Part shown: one piece after another, positions 10,235-18,948 of the stretch | How the letters are laid out: every line of letters begins with the position of its first letter | How positions within the stretch are numbered: the stretch's first letter is position 1 | From: Zobellella iuensis | GTDB taxonomy: Bacteria; Pseudomonadota; Gammaproteobacteria; Enterobacterales; Aeromonadaceae | NCBI RefSeq assembly: GCF_016746085.1 | Contig: NZ_JAERTZ010000012.1 | Coordinates: 62,001-126,000, forward strand | DNA length: 64,000 nucleotides | Direction: 5' to 3' | The notes under the pieces: generated by a model | The model's database searches: none | Seen by the model: only the letters and a program-made list of their open reading frames with translations | What the model was told of the DNA's origin: nothing | Made by a program: the position numbers and the translations under genes

Positions 10235-12394
10235 TTAGGCGGACAGGGCCCGCCCCTCCCGGGAAATCATGGCTTGCACAAAGGTCGATACGTCCAGGAT
10301 CAGGGCCACTGAGCCGTCGCCCAGTATGGTCGAGCCGCCGATGCCCCGCAGGGCGCTGAACAGCTTGCCCAGGGGCTTGATCACCGTCTGGTGCTCCCCC
10401 AGCAGTTCGTCCACCACCAGCCCCGCCTTCTGCCCGGCGCACTGCACCACCACCACGTTCTCGCGCCGGCCGTTCGCCGCCGCCAGGCCGAAGTGATCCC
10501 CGAGCTTGATCAGCGGCAACACCTCGCCGCGCAGGTTGAGGTAGCTGTGTTTCCGGGCCAGCCGGCGATCCGCCTCGGTCAGCTCGAGGCACTCCTGCAC
10601 CGTGTCCAGCGGCACCACGTAGCGCTCGCCGCCCACCCCCACCAGGAAGCCGTCGATGATGGCCAGGGTCAGCGGCAGGCGGATACGGATACGGGTGCCC
10701 TGGCCGGGCCGGCTGTCCAGATCGATGCGCCCCCGCAACGCCAGTATGTTGCGGCGGACCACGTCCATGCCCACGCCCCGGCCCGACAGGTTGGTCACCG
10801 TGTCGGCGGTGGAAAAGCCGGGCTCGAAGATAAGCTGGTAGATGTCCTGCTCGCTCAGGCTGGTCCCCGGCGGGACCAGTTCCCGCTCCATGGCTTTCTG
10901 CAGGATGCGCTCCCGGTCGAGGCCGGCCCCGTCGTCGGCGATCTCGATGACGATGCTGCCGGCGTCGTGGAAGGCATTGAGCCGGAGGTTGCCGGTGGCC
11001 GGCTTGCCCGCCGCCTGCCGCGCCGCCGGCATTTCTATGCCATGGTCCATGGCGTTGCGCAGCAGGTGCATCAGGGGATCGCCTATCTTCTCGATCACCG
11101 TCTTGTCCAGCTCGGTGTCGGCGCCGCTGATGTGCAGGGTGATGTCCTTACCCAGCTCCTGGCTGACATCGTGCACCACCCGCTGGAAACGGTTGAAGGT
11201 ATCGCCGATCGGCACCATGCGCAGGCGCAGGGCACCGTCGCGGATCTCCTCCATCAGTTCGGACACCAGCGAGGTCGCCTCCTGCAGGGCGGTGTTCTGG
11301 GCGCGCTGGGCCAGCAGCTTGACCCCGGCGCCGGCGATCACCAGCTCGCCCACCAGGTTGATCAGTTCGTCCAGCTTGTCGGCCTGGACTCGGATGTAGC
11401 GGCTTTCCTTTTTCTTCTGCTCCCGGACCTGGCTCTGCTTCTCCAGGGCGGCCTGCACCAGCACCGGCGCCACCGCCTGCTGCCCCACCAGCACTTCCCC
11501 CAGCCGGGGGGCCGGCGCCGCCTCGGTGGCGGCCTGCTCCGCCAGCCCCTGCTCCAGCTCCTGCCGGGTCAGGGCTCCGCTCGCCACCAGTATCTCCCCC
11601 AGCAGGGCGTCGTCCTCCGGCAGCGACCGGATCAGCGCGATATATTCGGACACCTTGCCGTGGTGCGGCAGTATCTGCAGCTCGCAGTCGTCGCGGACGA
11701 AGTCGAACACCTCGGCGATGGCCGCCTTGTCCGCCTCCGACTGGAAGTCGAGCTCGAACCCCAGGTAACAGGACTCCGGATCCATCTCCGCCGCCGCCGG
11801 CATGATGTCGGTCAGGGTGGTCAACGAGAGGATGCGCCCCATGGTGCCCAGGTAACGCAGGAAAGACAGGGGATCCATGCCGTTGCGCAGCACCTCGGGG
11901 CCGAAGCGCAGGGACAGGTGCCAGAGGTTCACCGCCGCCTCGCTCCCTTCCTCAGGGGGCTGGCGGGAAACCGGCCCGTCCGCCGCCACCGGCGCCGGAG
12001 CGCCGCCGCGAAAGGCCTGCAACCGTGCCAACAGGGCCTGGCCCCGTTCCAGGGTGTCGGCGTCCGCCGGTTCGCCCCGCGCCACCCCGTCCACCAGTTG
12101 CTCGATATGATCCCGCCCGGCCAGCAACAGCGTCACCAGCTCGGCGTTGCCGGCCAGCTTGCCCTCCCGCAGCCGGTCCAGCACATCCTCCACCACGTGG
12201 GTAAAGTCGACGATGGGGTCGAGACCGAACAGGCCGGCCGAGCCCTTGATGGTGTGGGCGGCGCGGAAGATGGCGTCCAGCACCTCGGCCCCGGCCTCCT
12301 GTTCCAGCCCCAGCAGGCCGCTCTCCATCTCTTGCAGCAGCTCCCTGGCCTCGTCGATAAAGGTGTGCAGCACCTGATCAAGGTTAATGCTCAT
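10235..12394 (-). CDS. cheA: Chemotaxis histidine kinase CheA
   Basis: This 719-residue kinase has the full CheA layout. It starts with an HPt domain with phospho-His47 in AAHTIKGS, then a long linker with a second helical region. A dimerisation domain, a HATPase domain (LLRNAMDHGIE N-box, DDGAGLDR, GRGVGMDVVRRNI) and a C-terminal CheW-like P5 domain follow. ATG 12394 is preferred over an upstream in-frame start at 12484 because an AAGGAA lies just before it and the HPt domain begins immediately. It phosphorylates the CheY encoded upstream and the CheB encoded downstream. No cheZ is present in the window. Confidence 0.95.
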   Translation of the reverse strand: MSINLDQVLHTFIDEARELLQEMESGLLGLEQEAGAEVLDAIFRAAHTIKGSAGLFGLDPIVDFTHVVEDVLDRLREGKLAGNAELVTLLLAGRDHIEQLVDGVARGEPADADTLERGQALLARLQAFRGGAPAPVAADGPVSRQPPEEGSEAAVNLWHLSLRFGPEVLRNGMDPLSFLRYLGTMGRILSLTTLTDIMPAAAEMDPESCYLGFELDFQSEADKAAIAEVFDFVRDDCELQILPHHGKVSEYIALIRSLPEDDALLGEILVASGALTRQELEQGLAEQAATEAAPAPRLGEVLVGQQAVAPVLVQAALEKQSQVREQKKKESRYIRVQADKLDELINLVGELVIAGAGVKLLAQRAQNTALQEATSLVSELMEEIRDGALRLRMVPIGDTFNRFQRVVHDVSQELGKDITLHISGADTELDKTVIEKIGDPLMHLLRNAMDHGIEMPAARQAAGKPATGNLRLNAFHDAGSIVIEIADDGAGLDRERILQKAMERELVPPGTSLSEQDIYQLIFEPGFSTADTVTNLSGRGVGMDVVRRNILALRGRIDLDSRPGQGTRIRIRLPLTLAIIDGFLVGVGGERYVVPLDTVQECLELTEADRRLARKHSYLNLRGEVLPLIKLGDHFGLAAANGRRENVVVVQCAGQKAGLVVDELLGEHQTVIKPLGKLFSALRGIGGSTILGDGSVALILDVSTFVQAMISREGRALSA

Positions 12395-12423
12395 CTGGTA
12401 TTCCTTTTCCTTGCCATAAGGTC

Positions 12424-12750
12424 TCAGGCGGCCGGACCCGCCGGCAGCCACTGGGGATCGCCGAAGTGGGTGTTCAGCCGGCACAGCTCCAGCACCTCCA
12501 GTACCGCCTGGCTGTGCCAGAGCAGGGCCAGGGCGCCGCCCTGGCGGTCGAGCTCCCGTTTGGCCAGCAGCAGCAGTTGCAAGCCGGCACTGTCCAGTTC
12601 GCTGACTCCCGCCAGGTCCATCTCCACTCGTTGCGGGCCGGCCAAATAGGGCGCCAGCTGCGACTTGAGGGCGGCGGCGGTGTAGATGGTCAGCTCCCCC
12701 TCCAGCCGTAACAGCACTCCCTGTTCCCGGGTTTCGGCCATTAACTGCAT
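12424..12750 (-). CDS. STAS-domain protein in chemotaxis operon
   Basis: This 108-residue protein consists of one STAS domain. The anti-sigma-antagonist signature ELDSAGLQLLLLAKRELDRQ includes the serine that is phosphorylated in SpoIIAA-like proteins. AGGAGG precedes the ATG. It sits between cheY and cheA in the operon. STAS proteins occur in several accessory chemotaxis clusters, but their biochemical role there is not settled. No cognate anti-sigma kinase is visible, so CheA or another regulator may be the partner (inference). Confidence 0.85.
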   Translation of the reverse strand: MQLMAETREQGVLLRLEGELTIYTAAALKSQLAPYLAGPQRVEMDLAGVSELDSAGLQLLLLAKRELDRQGGALALLWHSQAVLEVLELCRLNTHFGDPQWLPAGPAA

Positions 12751-12762
12751 CTGCTCTCCTCC

Positions 12763-13131
12763 TTAGGGCATGATCAGCTTGGACACCGCCGCCAGCATCT
12801 GCTGGGGCTGGAACGGCTTGACCACCCAGGCCTTGGCCCCCGCCGCCTGCCCCTCGGCCTTTTTCTCCGCCTGGGACTCGGTGGTGAGCATGATCACCGG
12901 GGTGAACTTGTAGCCGGGGTGGCGCTTGACTTCCTTCAGGAAGCTGATGCCGTCCATATTGGGCATGTTGACGTCGCTGATGATGAGGTGCACCTTGCCG
13001 CCGTTAAGCTTGGACAGGGCGTCCCGGCCGTCACAGGCTTCGATGGTGTCGTAACCGGCCCCCTTGAGGGCGATGCTGACCACCTGCCGCAAGGAGGCGG
13101 AGTCGTCGACGATCATGATGGTCTTGGCCAT
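12763..13131 (-). CDS. cheY: Chemotaxis response regulator CheY
   Basis: This 122-residue single receiver domain has the acidic pair Asp9-Asp10, phospho-acceptor Asp53 (IISDVNMPNMDG), a threonine at position 83-84 and Lys105 in VVKPF. These are all the catalytic residues of a CheY. GGGGAG lies ahead of the start. It follows the first receptor-like gene and precedes the STAS gene. Whether it acts on the flagellar motor or another output cannot be told from sequence. Confidence 0.94.
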   Translation of the reverse strand: MAKTIMIVDDSASLRQVVSIALKGAGYDTIEACDGRDALSKLNGGKVHLIISDVNMPNMDGISFLKEVKRHPGYKFTPVIMLTTESQAEKKAEGQAAGAKAWVVKPFQPQQMLAAVSKLIMP

Positions 13132-13143
13132 GAGTGTACTCCC

Positions 13144-14298
13144 CTAGAAGAAGGTAATATCCGACTGACCCTGGCGCCCGGCGGCCTGGCCCTGATGGTT
13201 GAGGTGCTGCTCCAGCGTGGCGTAGCTCCGGGTCATGCGCGCCAGCCAGGCATCCACGTCGATGGGCTCCCCCGCCTGCATCAGGGTCCGCCCGAATTCC
13301 TCCAGGTTGTCGCACACCTGGCGCAGTATCTGGCTGGTTCTGTCCTGGAACTGCAGCGACACCAGCATCTGCTCGATCTCGTTCCTTACCCCTTCCCCCT
13401 CGCTGCGGGTGCTGTCAACCGCCCGGGTCAGGCCCTCGGCGGTGCCGTCGAACTGGGTCAGCAGCCTGCGCAGGGCGGTCTCCGCCTGCTCCAGCTCCCT
13501 GTCGTCCGCGACGCCGGCCTGTTCGCTGTCGCTGAAGGTGTCGAGGATGGCCTGGTTGATGACGTTGACCTTGTCGGCCATGCTCTTGCTGGTGGCGCTG
13601 GAACGGATGGACAGGCTGCGCACCTCGTCGGCCACCACCGCGAAGCCCCGGCCGGCATCCCCCGCCCGGGCCGCTTCTATGGCGGCGTTCAGCGCCAGCA
13701 GGTTGGTCTGGCCGGCGATGGCGTCCACCTCGGTCGCCATTCGCTGCAGTTCCTCGGTGTAACCGGTCAGCACCCGCACCTCGTCGAGCATGGCCCTGTG
13801 CCGCTGCTGGGCGCCGCGCAGGGAAGCCACTATCTCCGCCAGGGCCTGCTCGCTGGAATGGGTTACCGCCTTCATGTCTTCTTCGCCCCGGGTGATGGAG
13901 TCGCCGGAGGTGCCCACCAACAGGGTGAGCCGCTGGACCAAGGAAGAAAACTGGCCGGTCAGTTCGGCGATGGCCTCTTCGGTCTGGCCGCGGGCGGTCT
14001 CGATATGGCGCCCCAGTATGGGCAGCACCGCCTGGGCCAGGGCCGGGCCATCGGCCGGCTCCTGGGGAGGAGGAGGCGCCACCGCCTCGGCCCGGGCGGC
14101 GGCCCGCCTGGCCAGGCTGAGCATGCAATAGTGGCCCAGGCCGGCCGATGCCAGACACAGGAGCACGGACACCAGCAGGGCGGGGGTGGAAAAGTCGGTG
14201 AGCCACAGCAACGGCACGCTGGCCGTCACCGCCACCAGGACGGGTGCCAGGCCGATCAGGCGCGGCTCCCCCTGCGCTATGTCTTCAGTGTTTTTCAT
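13144..14298 (-). CDS. Short methyl-accepting protein with SDITFF tail
   Basis: This 384-residue protein has two closely spaced N-terminal membrane segments (about residues 18-36 and 40-60) and almost no periplasmic loop. A coiled region and the receptor hairpin tip with [22 protein letters not shown] follow. The C-terminal part ([14 protein letters not shown]...) is not a typical receptor end, and the last residues are SDITFF. With so little outside the membrane it probably senses an internal or membrane signal. It is the first gene of the chemotaxis operon. The function of the tail is unknown; it could dock CheY-like or adaptation proteins. Confidence 0.85.
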   Translation of the reverse strand: MKNTEDIAQGEPRLIGLAPVLVAVTASVPLLWLTDFSTPALLVSVLLCLASAGLGHYCMLSLARRAAARAEAVAPPPPQEPADGPALAQAVLPILGRHIETARGQTEEAIAELTGQFSSLVQRLTLLVGTSGDSITRGEEDMKAVTHSSEQALAEIVASLRGAQQRHRAMLDEVRVLTGYTEELQRMATEVDAIAGQTNLLALNAAIEAARAGDAGRGFAVVADEVRSLSIRSSATSKSMADKVNVINQAILDTFSDSEQAGVADDRELEQAETALRRLLTQFDGTAEGLTRAVDSTRSEGEGVRNEIEQMLVSLQFQDRTSQILRQVCDNLEEFGRTLMQAGEPIDVDAWLARMTRSYATLEQHLNHQGQAAGRQGQSDITFF

Positions 14299-15075
14299 CT
14301 ATGCCTCCTGGACATGCTTTCCCCTCGCCCGCCGCCAATAAGGCGCGCAAGGGCCGGCCGGCGATAAAGCCGGTAAAAACAAAAACGGTGGCGTATTAAT
14401 TAAGCCGGGGCATCCGCCATCAGCTACGGAAAACCCGTGCCAAGGCCATGGAATTGGCGATGGCAATAGCGTGCCGGATAAATATTAAAGAAATAGGTGT
14501 GGCAGTGAGGTACTCCCTAAAATCATCCTTGAAATATTTTTTATTTTTAAGTCAGGCCGTCAGAGACGGTGGCAACGACCAATCAAAGTGCGTATTAACA
14601 ATTAGCACAAAAAAAAGATAAGTGTCAGTCTTCACATGAAAAATTAATATTTTTTTTGCAGGGCACCAGGCTTGATGCCGGACAGCACGGAATAACTATT
14701 TCATTCCGGCCCGGATCCGTAATTTTTGTCGATATCGGCAGGAAGGATGGAAAGACGGCCAAAAAAACATCGACTGCCACTTTCCCGCCGTCGAATGGAT
14801 AAAAGTAGAAAATATTCCCGGAAATATCCAATAAGGGATAATCCATGGCGGTCTTGTTTGAAATTTACCTGAATAACCTCATTATTCCGGTGCCTTTGTT
14901 CCGGAACCATAATTACGCCGGTAATAAGCCAAATAACTGCGCCAAATACCGCTATACGGAGCGAATACCGCACGCAGAAGCGCCGGTCCTCTCGGGCTCG
15001 GCCGGCCGGCATGCAGCTAGTGGTGTTCGGGGCCGTGATTTGATGGCAATATAGGCCTCTTCCAGACTCGCATGG
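14299..15075. other. AT-rich 777-bp intergenic region between divergent operons
   Basis: This region separates the minus-strand chemotaxis operon from the plus-strand binding-protein/diguanylate cyclase pair and must contain both promoters. It is clearly richer in A+T than its surroundings, with runs such as those near 14540 and 14650. Short open frames on both strands (for example 14625-14846 and 14845-15054) have no ribosome binding site or recognisable product and are not called. No convincing FliA-type promoter or riboswitch was recognised. Confidence 0.6.
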
Positions 15076-15846
15076 ATGCCCGTTATGAGGAAGCTCGCTT
15101 TACCCCTGCTGGCGTGGTGCTGGCTTGCCCTTGCCGTGGCTTTCCCCGTCCTGGCCGACCGCCTGGTGGTGGCCACCGAAGGCGCCTACCCCCCCTTCAA
15201 CTACCATGACGAGCAGGGCCGGCTCACGGGCTTCGACGTGGACATCGCCCTGGCCCTGTGCCAGGCCATGGCGGCCGAATGCGAACTGGTCGCCGAGGAG
15301 TGGGATCGGCTGCTCGACGGCCTGGAGCAGGGCCGGTTTGACCTGGTGGTGGCGAGCATGGCCAAAACGCCCGCCCGTGCGGAACGGGCCGATTTCTCCG
15401 ACTATTACTACCGCACCCATTCGATGTTTGTCGGTCTGGCCAATACCTACGACGACGCCGCACCGGACACCCTGAACAACCAGCGCATCGCTACCGGCGT
15501 CGGCACCATCCAGGCCGATTTTTTGCAACGTCGTTATCGCAACAGCCATATCATGCTGGCTCCCAACCAGGAGGAAGCCCTGGCCAGGCTGGTAGAGGGC
15601 AAGGTGGATCTGGTGCTGTCCGACAGCATCAACCTGCTGAACTTCCTGCAAAGCCCGGCAGGCTCGCCCTTCGACTATGTGGGCGAACCCCTGGCCGACG
15701 GGATATTGCAGGCGGAAGCGCGCATCGCGGTGGCCAAGGGCAGGCAGGAACTGCTCGAGCGGATCAACCAGGCCATTACCACCATCCGCCTCAACGGCAG
15801 CTATGACCATATCAACCGCCGATATATTCCGTTCAGCGTATATTGA
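15076..15846 (+). CDS. Periplasmic amino-acid-type solute-binding protein
   Basis: This 256-residue protein has a cleavable signal peptide (hydrophobic core about residues 6-24, cleavage near ALAD-type VLA-D). The mature part is a family-3 solute-binding domain: EGAYPPFNYHDEQGRLTGFDVDIA, then DLVVASMAKTPARAERADFSDYYY. Such proteins bind amino acids, opines or polyamine-like ligands. No ABC permease or ATPase accompanies it. Instead a membrane diguanylate cyclase starts 24 bases downstream, so a sensory rather than transport role is likely, comparable to NspS/MbaA in Vibrio cholerae (inference). The ligand is unknown. Confidence 0.88.
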   Translation: MPVMRKLALPLLAWCWLALAVAFPVLADRLVVATEGAYPPFNYHDEQGRLTGFDVDIALALCQAMAAECELVAEEWDRLLDGLEQGRFDLVVASMAKTPARAERADFSDYYYRTHSMFVGLANTYDDAAPDTLNNQRIATGVGTIQADFLQRRYRNSHIMLAPNQEEALARLVEGKVDLVLSDSINLLNFLQSPAGSPFDYVGEPLADGILQAEARIAVAKGRQELLERINQAITTIRLNGSYDHINRRYIPFSVY

Positions 15847-15870
15847 GGCACACAAGGAGGCAGCCGAGCG

Positions 15871-17457
15871 GTGATGTCGAGATCCCAAGGATTCCACCCC
15901 AGCCTGTCCACCACCCTTTCCCTGGTGGTCTGCGCCCTGTTGCTGTTTATGGCCGTGATCACCTGGCTGGTGGTGCCGCTGCTGTCCGGCATCAGTCACG
16001 GCTCGGGCCAAACCCGTGAGCAGCATATGCCGGAGATCCTCAACAACCAGCGGCATGCCCTGAAAATCGAGAAGATCAGCAGTTACCTCAACACCGTCTA
16101 CTGGGCCCAGAACAGCAATATGGAACGCCGGGCCCGGCTGCAGGCCCAGGTGCTGATCCAGAGTTTTATGCTGGAAGATCAATCGTCCCTGTCTGCCGCC
16201 ACCGCCGACGCCCTGGACAACATAAAGCAGCTTATCAATATCCGGAACCAGCAGCGGGAGCACATGGGGCAGGTCCACGGGCTGCTCCATCGGCTTGCCG
16301 TATCGGAAGCACCGGAGCAGAGCGCCTCCTCCGCCCGGCTGGCGCAGGCGCTGCACTCTTTCAATACCGAGCTGGCCTCGGGTTCGCTGACGGACATTCG
16401 CTGGCCGCGGCTGGAAGTTGCCCTGGATAAGCTGAGGCAGCAACTGCCGGACACCGAGGGTAGCGCCCAACATTGGCAATGGCTCGATAAGCTCTCCCTT
16501 CGGCTGCAGGAGGTGTCTGCGCTCAACGAACGGGCGGATGAACAGTTGGCCACGGGGCAGCAGCAACTGCAGCAGATAGCCAATTACCTGACCACGGATG
16601 CGGCCCTCAGGATCCAGCAGCTGGCCGGCGATATCAGCCGGGACGCCCAGGCCGTGACCCGCTATACCTATCTGCTGATCGGCGTCGTCACCCTGATCTC
16701 ACTGATGCTGTTCGGCGCTTTGCAGCATTTTATCCTGAAGCCGTTGCAGGCCTCGGTGCAAGCCCTGCGCGCCATCGAACAGGATCAGGATGATCACGTC
16801 CGCCTGCCGCCCGTGCTGTTCAGTGAACTGGCCACCATTTGCCGGGCGGTGGAAGACTATTCCGCCATGACCCGAAAGCTGTGGCAGGCCAACGACGAAC
16901 TGCACCAGTTGTCGCAGCAGGACGGCCTGACCGGCCTGGCCAACCGCCGCCACTTCGATCAGGCCCTGCGGGAAGCGCTCAACCGGGTCCGCCGGCACAA
17001 CGGCACCCTGGCCCTGCTGATGCTGGACATCGACCATTTCAAGCAGCTCAACGACGGCTTCGGCCACCTGCACGGCGACGAGTGCCTGAAGGCCCTGGCC
17101 CGTATCCTGAAAGGCTACGGCCAGCGCAGCGGTGAACTGGCCGCCCGCTACGGCGGCGAGGAATTCGCGCTGATCCTCACCGATCTCAACCGGCAGCAAC
17201 TGACCCGGCTGTGCGAACACATCCGGCAGGAGGTGGCCAGGCTGCTCCTGCCCCAGGCCGAGCCGGGTCCGCCCATGCGCTTTACCGTCAGCATCGGCGC
17301 CGCCCTGCTGCCCGCCGCCGAACTCGGGCAGGAAACCGAATTGCTGATGCTGGCCGACAAGGCCCTGTACCAGGCCAAACAGGACGGCCGCAACCGGGTG
17401 GTGATCGGCGAGCGGGAACTCCCCCGCTTCGAAGAGCCGAGATCCGCCCTGGGCTGA
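15871..17457 (+). CDS. Membrane diguanylate cyclase with large periplasmic sensor
   Basis: This 528-residue protein has TM1 (about 15-38), a periplasmic helical region of about 225 residues, TM2 (about 268-290), a HAMP-like linker and a C-terminal GGDEF domain. The catalytic motif is RYGGEEFALIL and the metal/substrate motif DIDHFKQLNDGFGHLHGDE is intact, so it should make c-di-GMP. The inhibitory site five residues upstream reads RSGE rather than RxxD, so product feedback may be reduced. AAGGAGG precedes the GTG at 15871; ATG 15874 is an alternative. The helical periplasmic part recalls TorS-type sensors that bind a partner binding protein, fitting the gene just upstream. Confidence 0.9.
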   Translation: MMSRSQGFHPSLSTTLSLVVCALLLFMAVITWLVVPLLSGISHGSGQTREQHMPEILNNQRHALKIEKISSYLNTVYWAQNSNMERRARLQAQVLIQSFMLEDQSSLSAATADALDNIKQLINIRNQQREHMGQVHGLLHRLAVSEAPEQSASSARLAQALHSFNTELASGSLTDIRWPRLEVALDKLRQQLPDTEGSAQHWQWLDKLSLRLQEVSALNERADEQLATGQQQLQQIANYLTTDAALRIQQLAGDISRDAQAVTRYTYLLIGVVTLISLMLFGALQHFILKPLQASVQALRAIEQDQDDHVRLPPVLFSELATICRAVEDYSAMTRKLWQANDELHQLSQQDGLTGLANRRHFDQALREALNRVRRHNGTLALLMLDIDHFKQLNDGFGHLHGDECLKALARILKGYGQRSGELAARYGGEEFALILTDLNRQQLTRLCEHIRQEVARLLLPQAEPGPPMRFTVSIGAALLPAAELGQETELLMLADKALYQAKQDGRNRVVIGERELPRFEEPRSALG

Positions 17458-17549
17458 CCCCGTGTTCTTTAAGTTCTAAATGTTTTTATTTCACCTTGCG
17501 GGTGTTGCCAAGGCGTTAACAAGGGATTTTGGGTACAGTCGCCGGCCTC

Positions 17550-17567
17550 GATTGCACGGTCGCAATC
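17550..17567. promoter_or_regulatory. Dyad GATTGC-N6-GCAATC before transporter gene
   Basis: A 6-bp inverted repeat, spaced six bases, lies 20 bases before the start of the 2-hydroxycarboxylate transporter. It may be a binding site for the CitB-type regulator encoded downstream or simply a leader hairpin. No second copy was found. Confidence 0.3.
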
Positions 17568-17587
17568 TGTAACCGGAGACGACTTCA

Positions 17588-18886
17588 GTGAAGAAACTCA
17601 ACACCGCAACTCCTGCCTGGCAGGCCTGGCCGCAACTCGGCGGCATGCCGGCCGTGCTCTTCCTCGCCCTGGCCTGCTTCGTGCTGTTCTCTGGCTGGCA
17701 CGGCAGCCTGCCGCTCGGCATGGTCGGCGCCCTGGCCCTGATGTATGTGCTGGCCGTGCTGCTCAACGAAGTCGGCGAACGCATCCACCCGGTGCGCGAA
17801 TACCTGGGCGGCGGCACCATCATCACCATCTTCGGCTCCGCCGCCCTGTTCCAGTACCAGTTGCTGCCGGAGCAGGCCGGCCTGGTCATCAGCGACTTTA
17901 TGCAGGAAGGCGGCTTTCTCAACTTCTTTATCGCCAGCCTGGTCACCGGCTCGGTGTTCGGCATGAGCCGGGCCCTGCTGAAAAACGCCGCCATGCGCTA
18001 CCTGCCGGTGATACTGGGGGGCGTGATCACCGCCTTCGTCGCCGTCGGCCTGGTGGGCATGCTGCTCGGCGACGGTTTCAAGAGCGCGGTGTTGCTGATC
18101 GGCCTGCCGATCATGGGCGGCGGCATGGGCGCCGGCGCCGTGCCCCTGGTGGAGATCCTGTCCGCCCCCATGCAGATGAGCAGCACCGAACTGCTGTCGC
18201 GCATGGTGCCGGCGGTGGTCATCGCCAACACCCTGGCCATAGTGCTCGGCGGCCTGCTGCACCGCCTGGGCAACCGCTACCCCTCGCTCACCGGCAACGG
18301 CCGGCTGATGGTGCATGAAGCCAACGCCCCCCAGCCGGACAAGAACGCCGCCCCCGCCATGGAAACCCTCGGCATCGGCCTCTTTATCAGCCTGAGCATG
18401 TTCGTGCTCGGCTCCCTGCTGAGCCTGGTCATCCCCATGCACCCCTTCGCGCTGATGATACTGGCGGTGGCCCTGATCAAGGTCGCCGGCGTGCTGCCGC
18501 GCGCCTATGAGGAGGCCGCCGCCAGTTGGTATCAGTTCGTGGTCACCAACCTGACCGGCCCGTTGCTGGTGGGTATCGGCATCGCCTATACCGACATCAA
18601 CGCCCTGCTGGACGCGCTCTCTTTCAGTTACCTGCTGCTGGTGACCGTGACCGTGGTCGGCAGCGCCCTCGGCGCCGCCCTGGTGGGCCGCCTGGTCGGC
18701 TTCTACCCGATAGAGGCGGCGATCACCGGCAGCCTGTGCATGGCCAACATGGGCGGCACCGGCGACGTGGCGGTGCTGTCCGCCGCCCGCCGCATGGAGC
18801 TGATGCCCTTCGCCCAGATCTCGTCCCGCCTGGGCGGCGCCTTTATGCTGATCCTGGCGACCCTGATCATTTCCCTCTGGGCCTGA
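17588..18886 (+). CDS. 2-hydroxycarboxylate:cation symporter (CitS/MaeN-type)
   Basis: This polytopic membrane protein of 432 residues belongs to the 2HCT family, whose members carry citrate, malate or related acids with Na+ or H+. The two family re-entrant loop motifs are visible: LPIMGGGMGAGAVPL near the middle and NMGGTGDVAVL near the C terminus. The start is GTG with GGAG upstream; the next in-frame ATG would remove the N-terminal tail. A CitA/CitB-like two-component system follows immediately, which fits substrate-induced control. Citrate lyase or oxaloacetate decarboxylase genes are absent, so malate or another hydroxy-acid is as likely as citrate. Confidence 0.9.
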   Translation: MKKLNTATPAWQAWPQLGGMPAVLFLALACFVLFSGWHGSLPLGMVGALALMYVLAVLLNEVGERIHPVREYLGGGTIITIFGSAALFQYQLLPEQAGLVISDFMQEGGFLNFFIASLVTGSVFGMSRALLKNAAMRYLPVILGGVITAFVAVGLVGMLLGDGFKSAVLLIGLPIMGGGMGAGAVPLVEILSAPMQMSSTELLSRMVPAVVIANTLAIVLGGLLHRLGNRYPSLTGNGRLMVHEANAPQPDKNAAPAMETLGIGLFISLSMFVLGSLLSLVIPMHPFALMILAVALIKVAGVLPRAYEEAAASWYQFVVTNLTGPLLVGIGIAYTDINALLDALSFSYLLLVTVTVVGSALGAALVGRLVGFYPIEAAITGSLCMANMGGTGDVAVLSAARRMELMPFAQISSRLGGAFMLILATLIISLWA

Positions 18887-18948
18887 GGACGTCGTGGCCA
18901 TGGAAGCGTTACACTGTCGCCTTTAGCCGAGACAGAGGCATCTCCGCC

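Noticed and set aside
14300-14760. FliA (sigma-28) promoter for the chemotaxis operon
   Set aside because: Only a partial -10-like sequence near 14730 was found and no matching -35 element at the correct spacing.
14625-15054. Short open frames on both strands in the 14.3-15.1 kb gap
   Set aside because: No ribosome binding site, no recognisable motif, overlapping each other on opposite strands in A/T-rich DNA.
18526-18948. N-terminal extension of the CitA-like kinase overlapping the transporter gene
   Set aside because: The extension is out of frame with and inside the transporter gene. The membrane segment and family start at ATG 18949.
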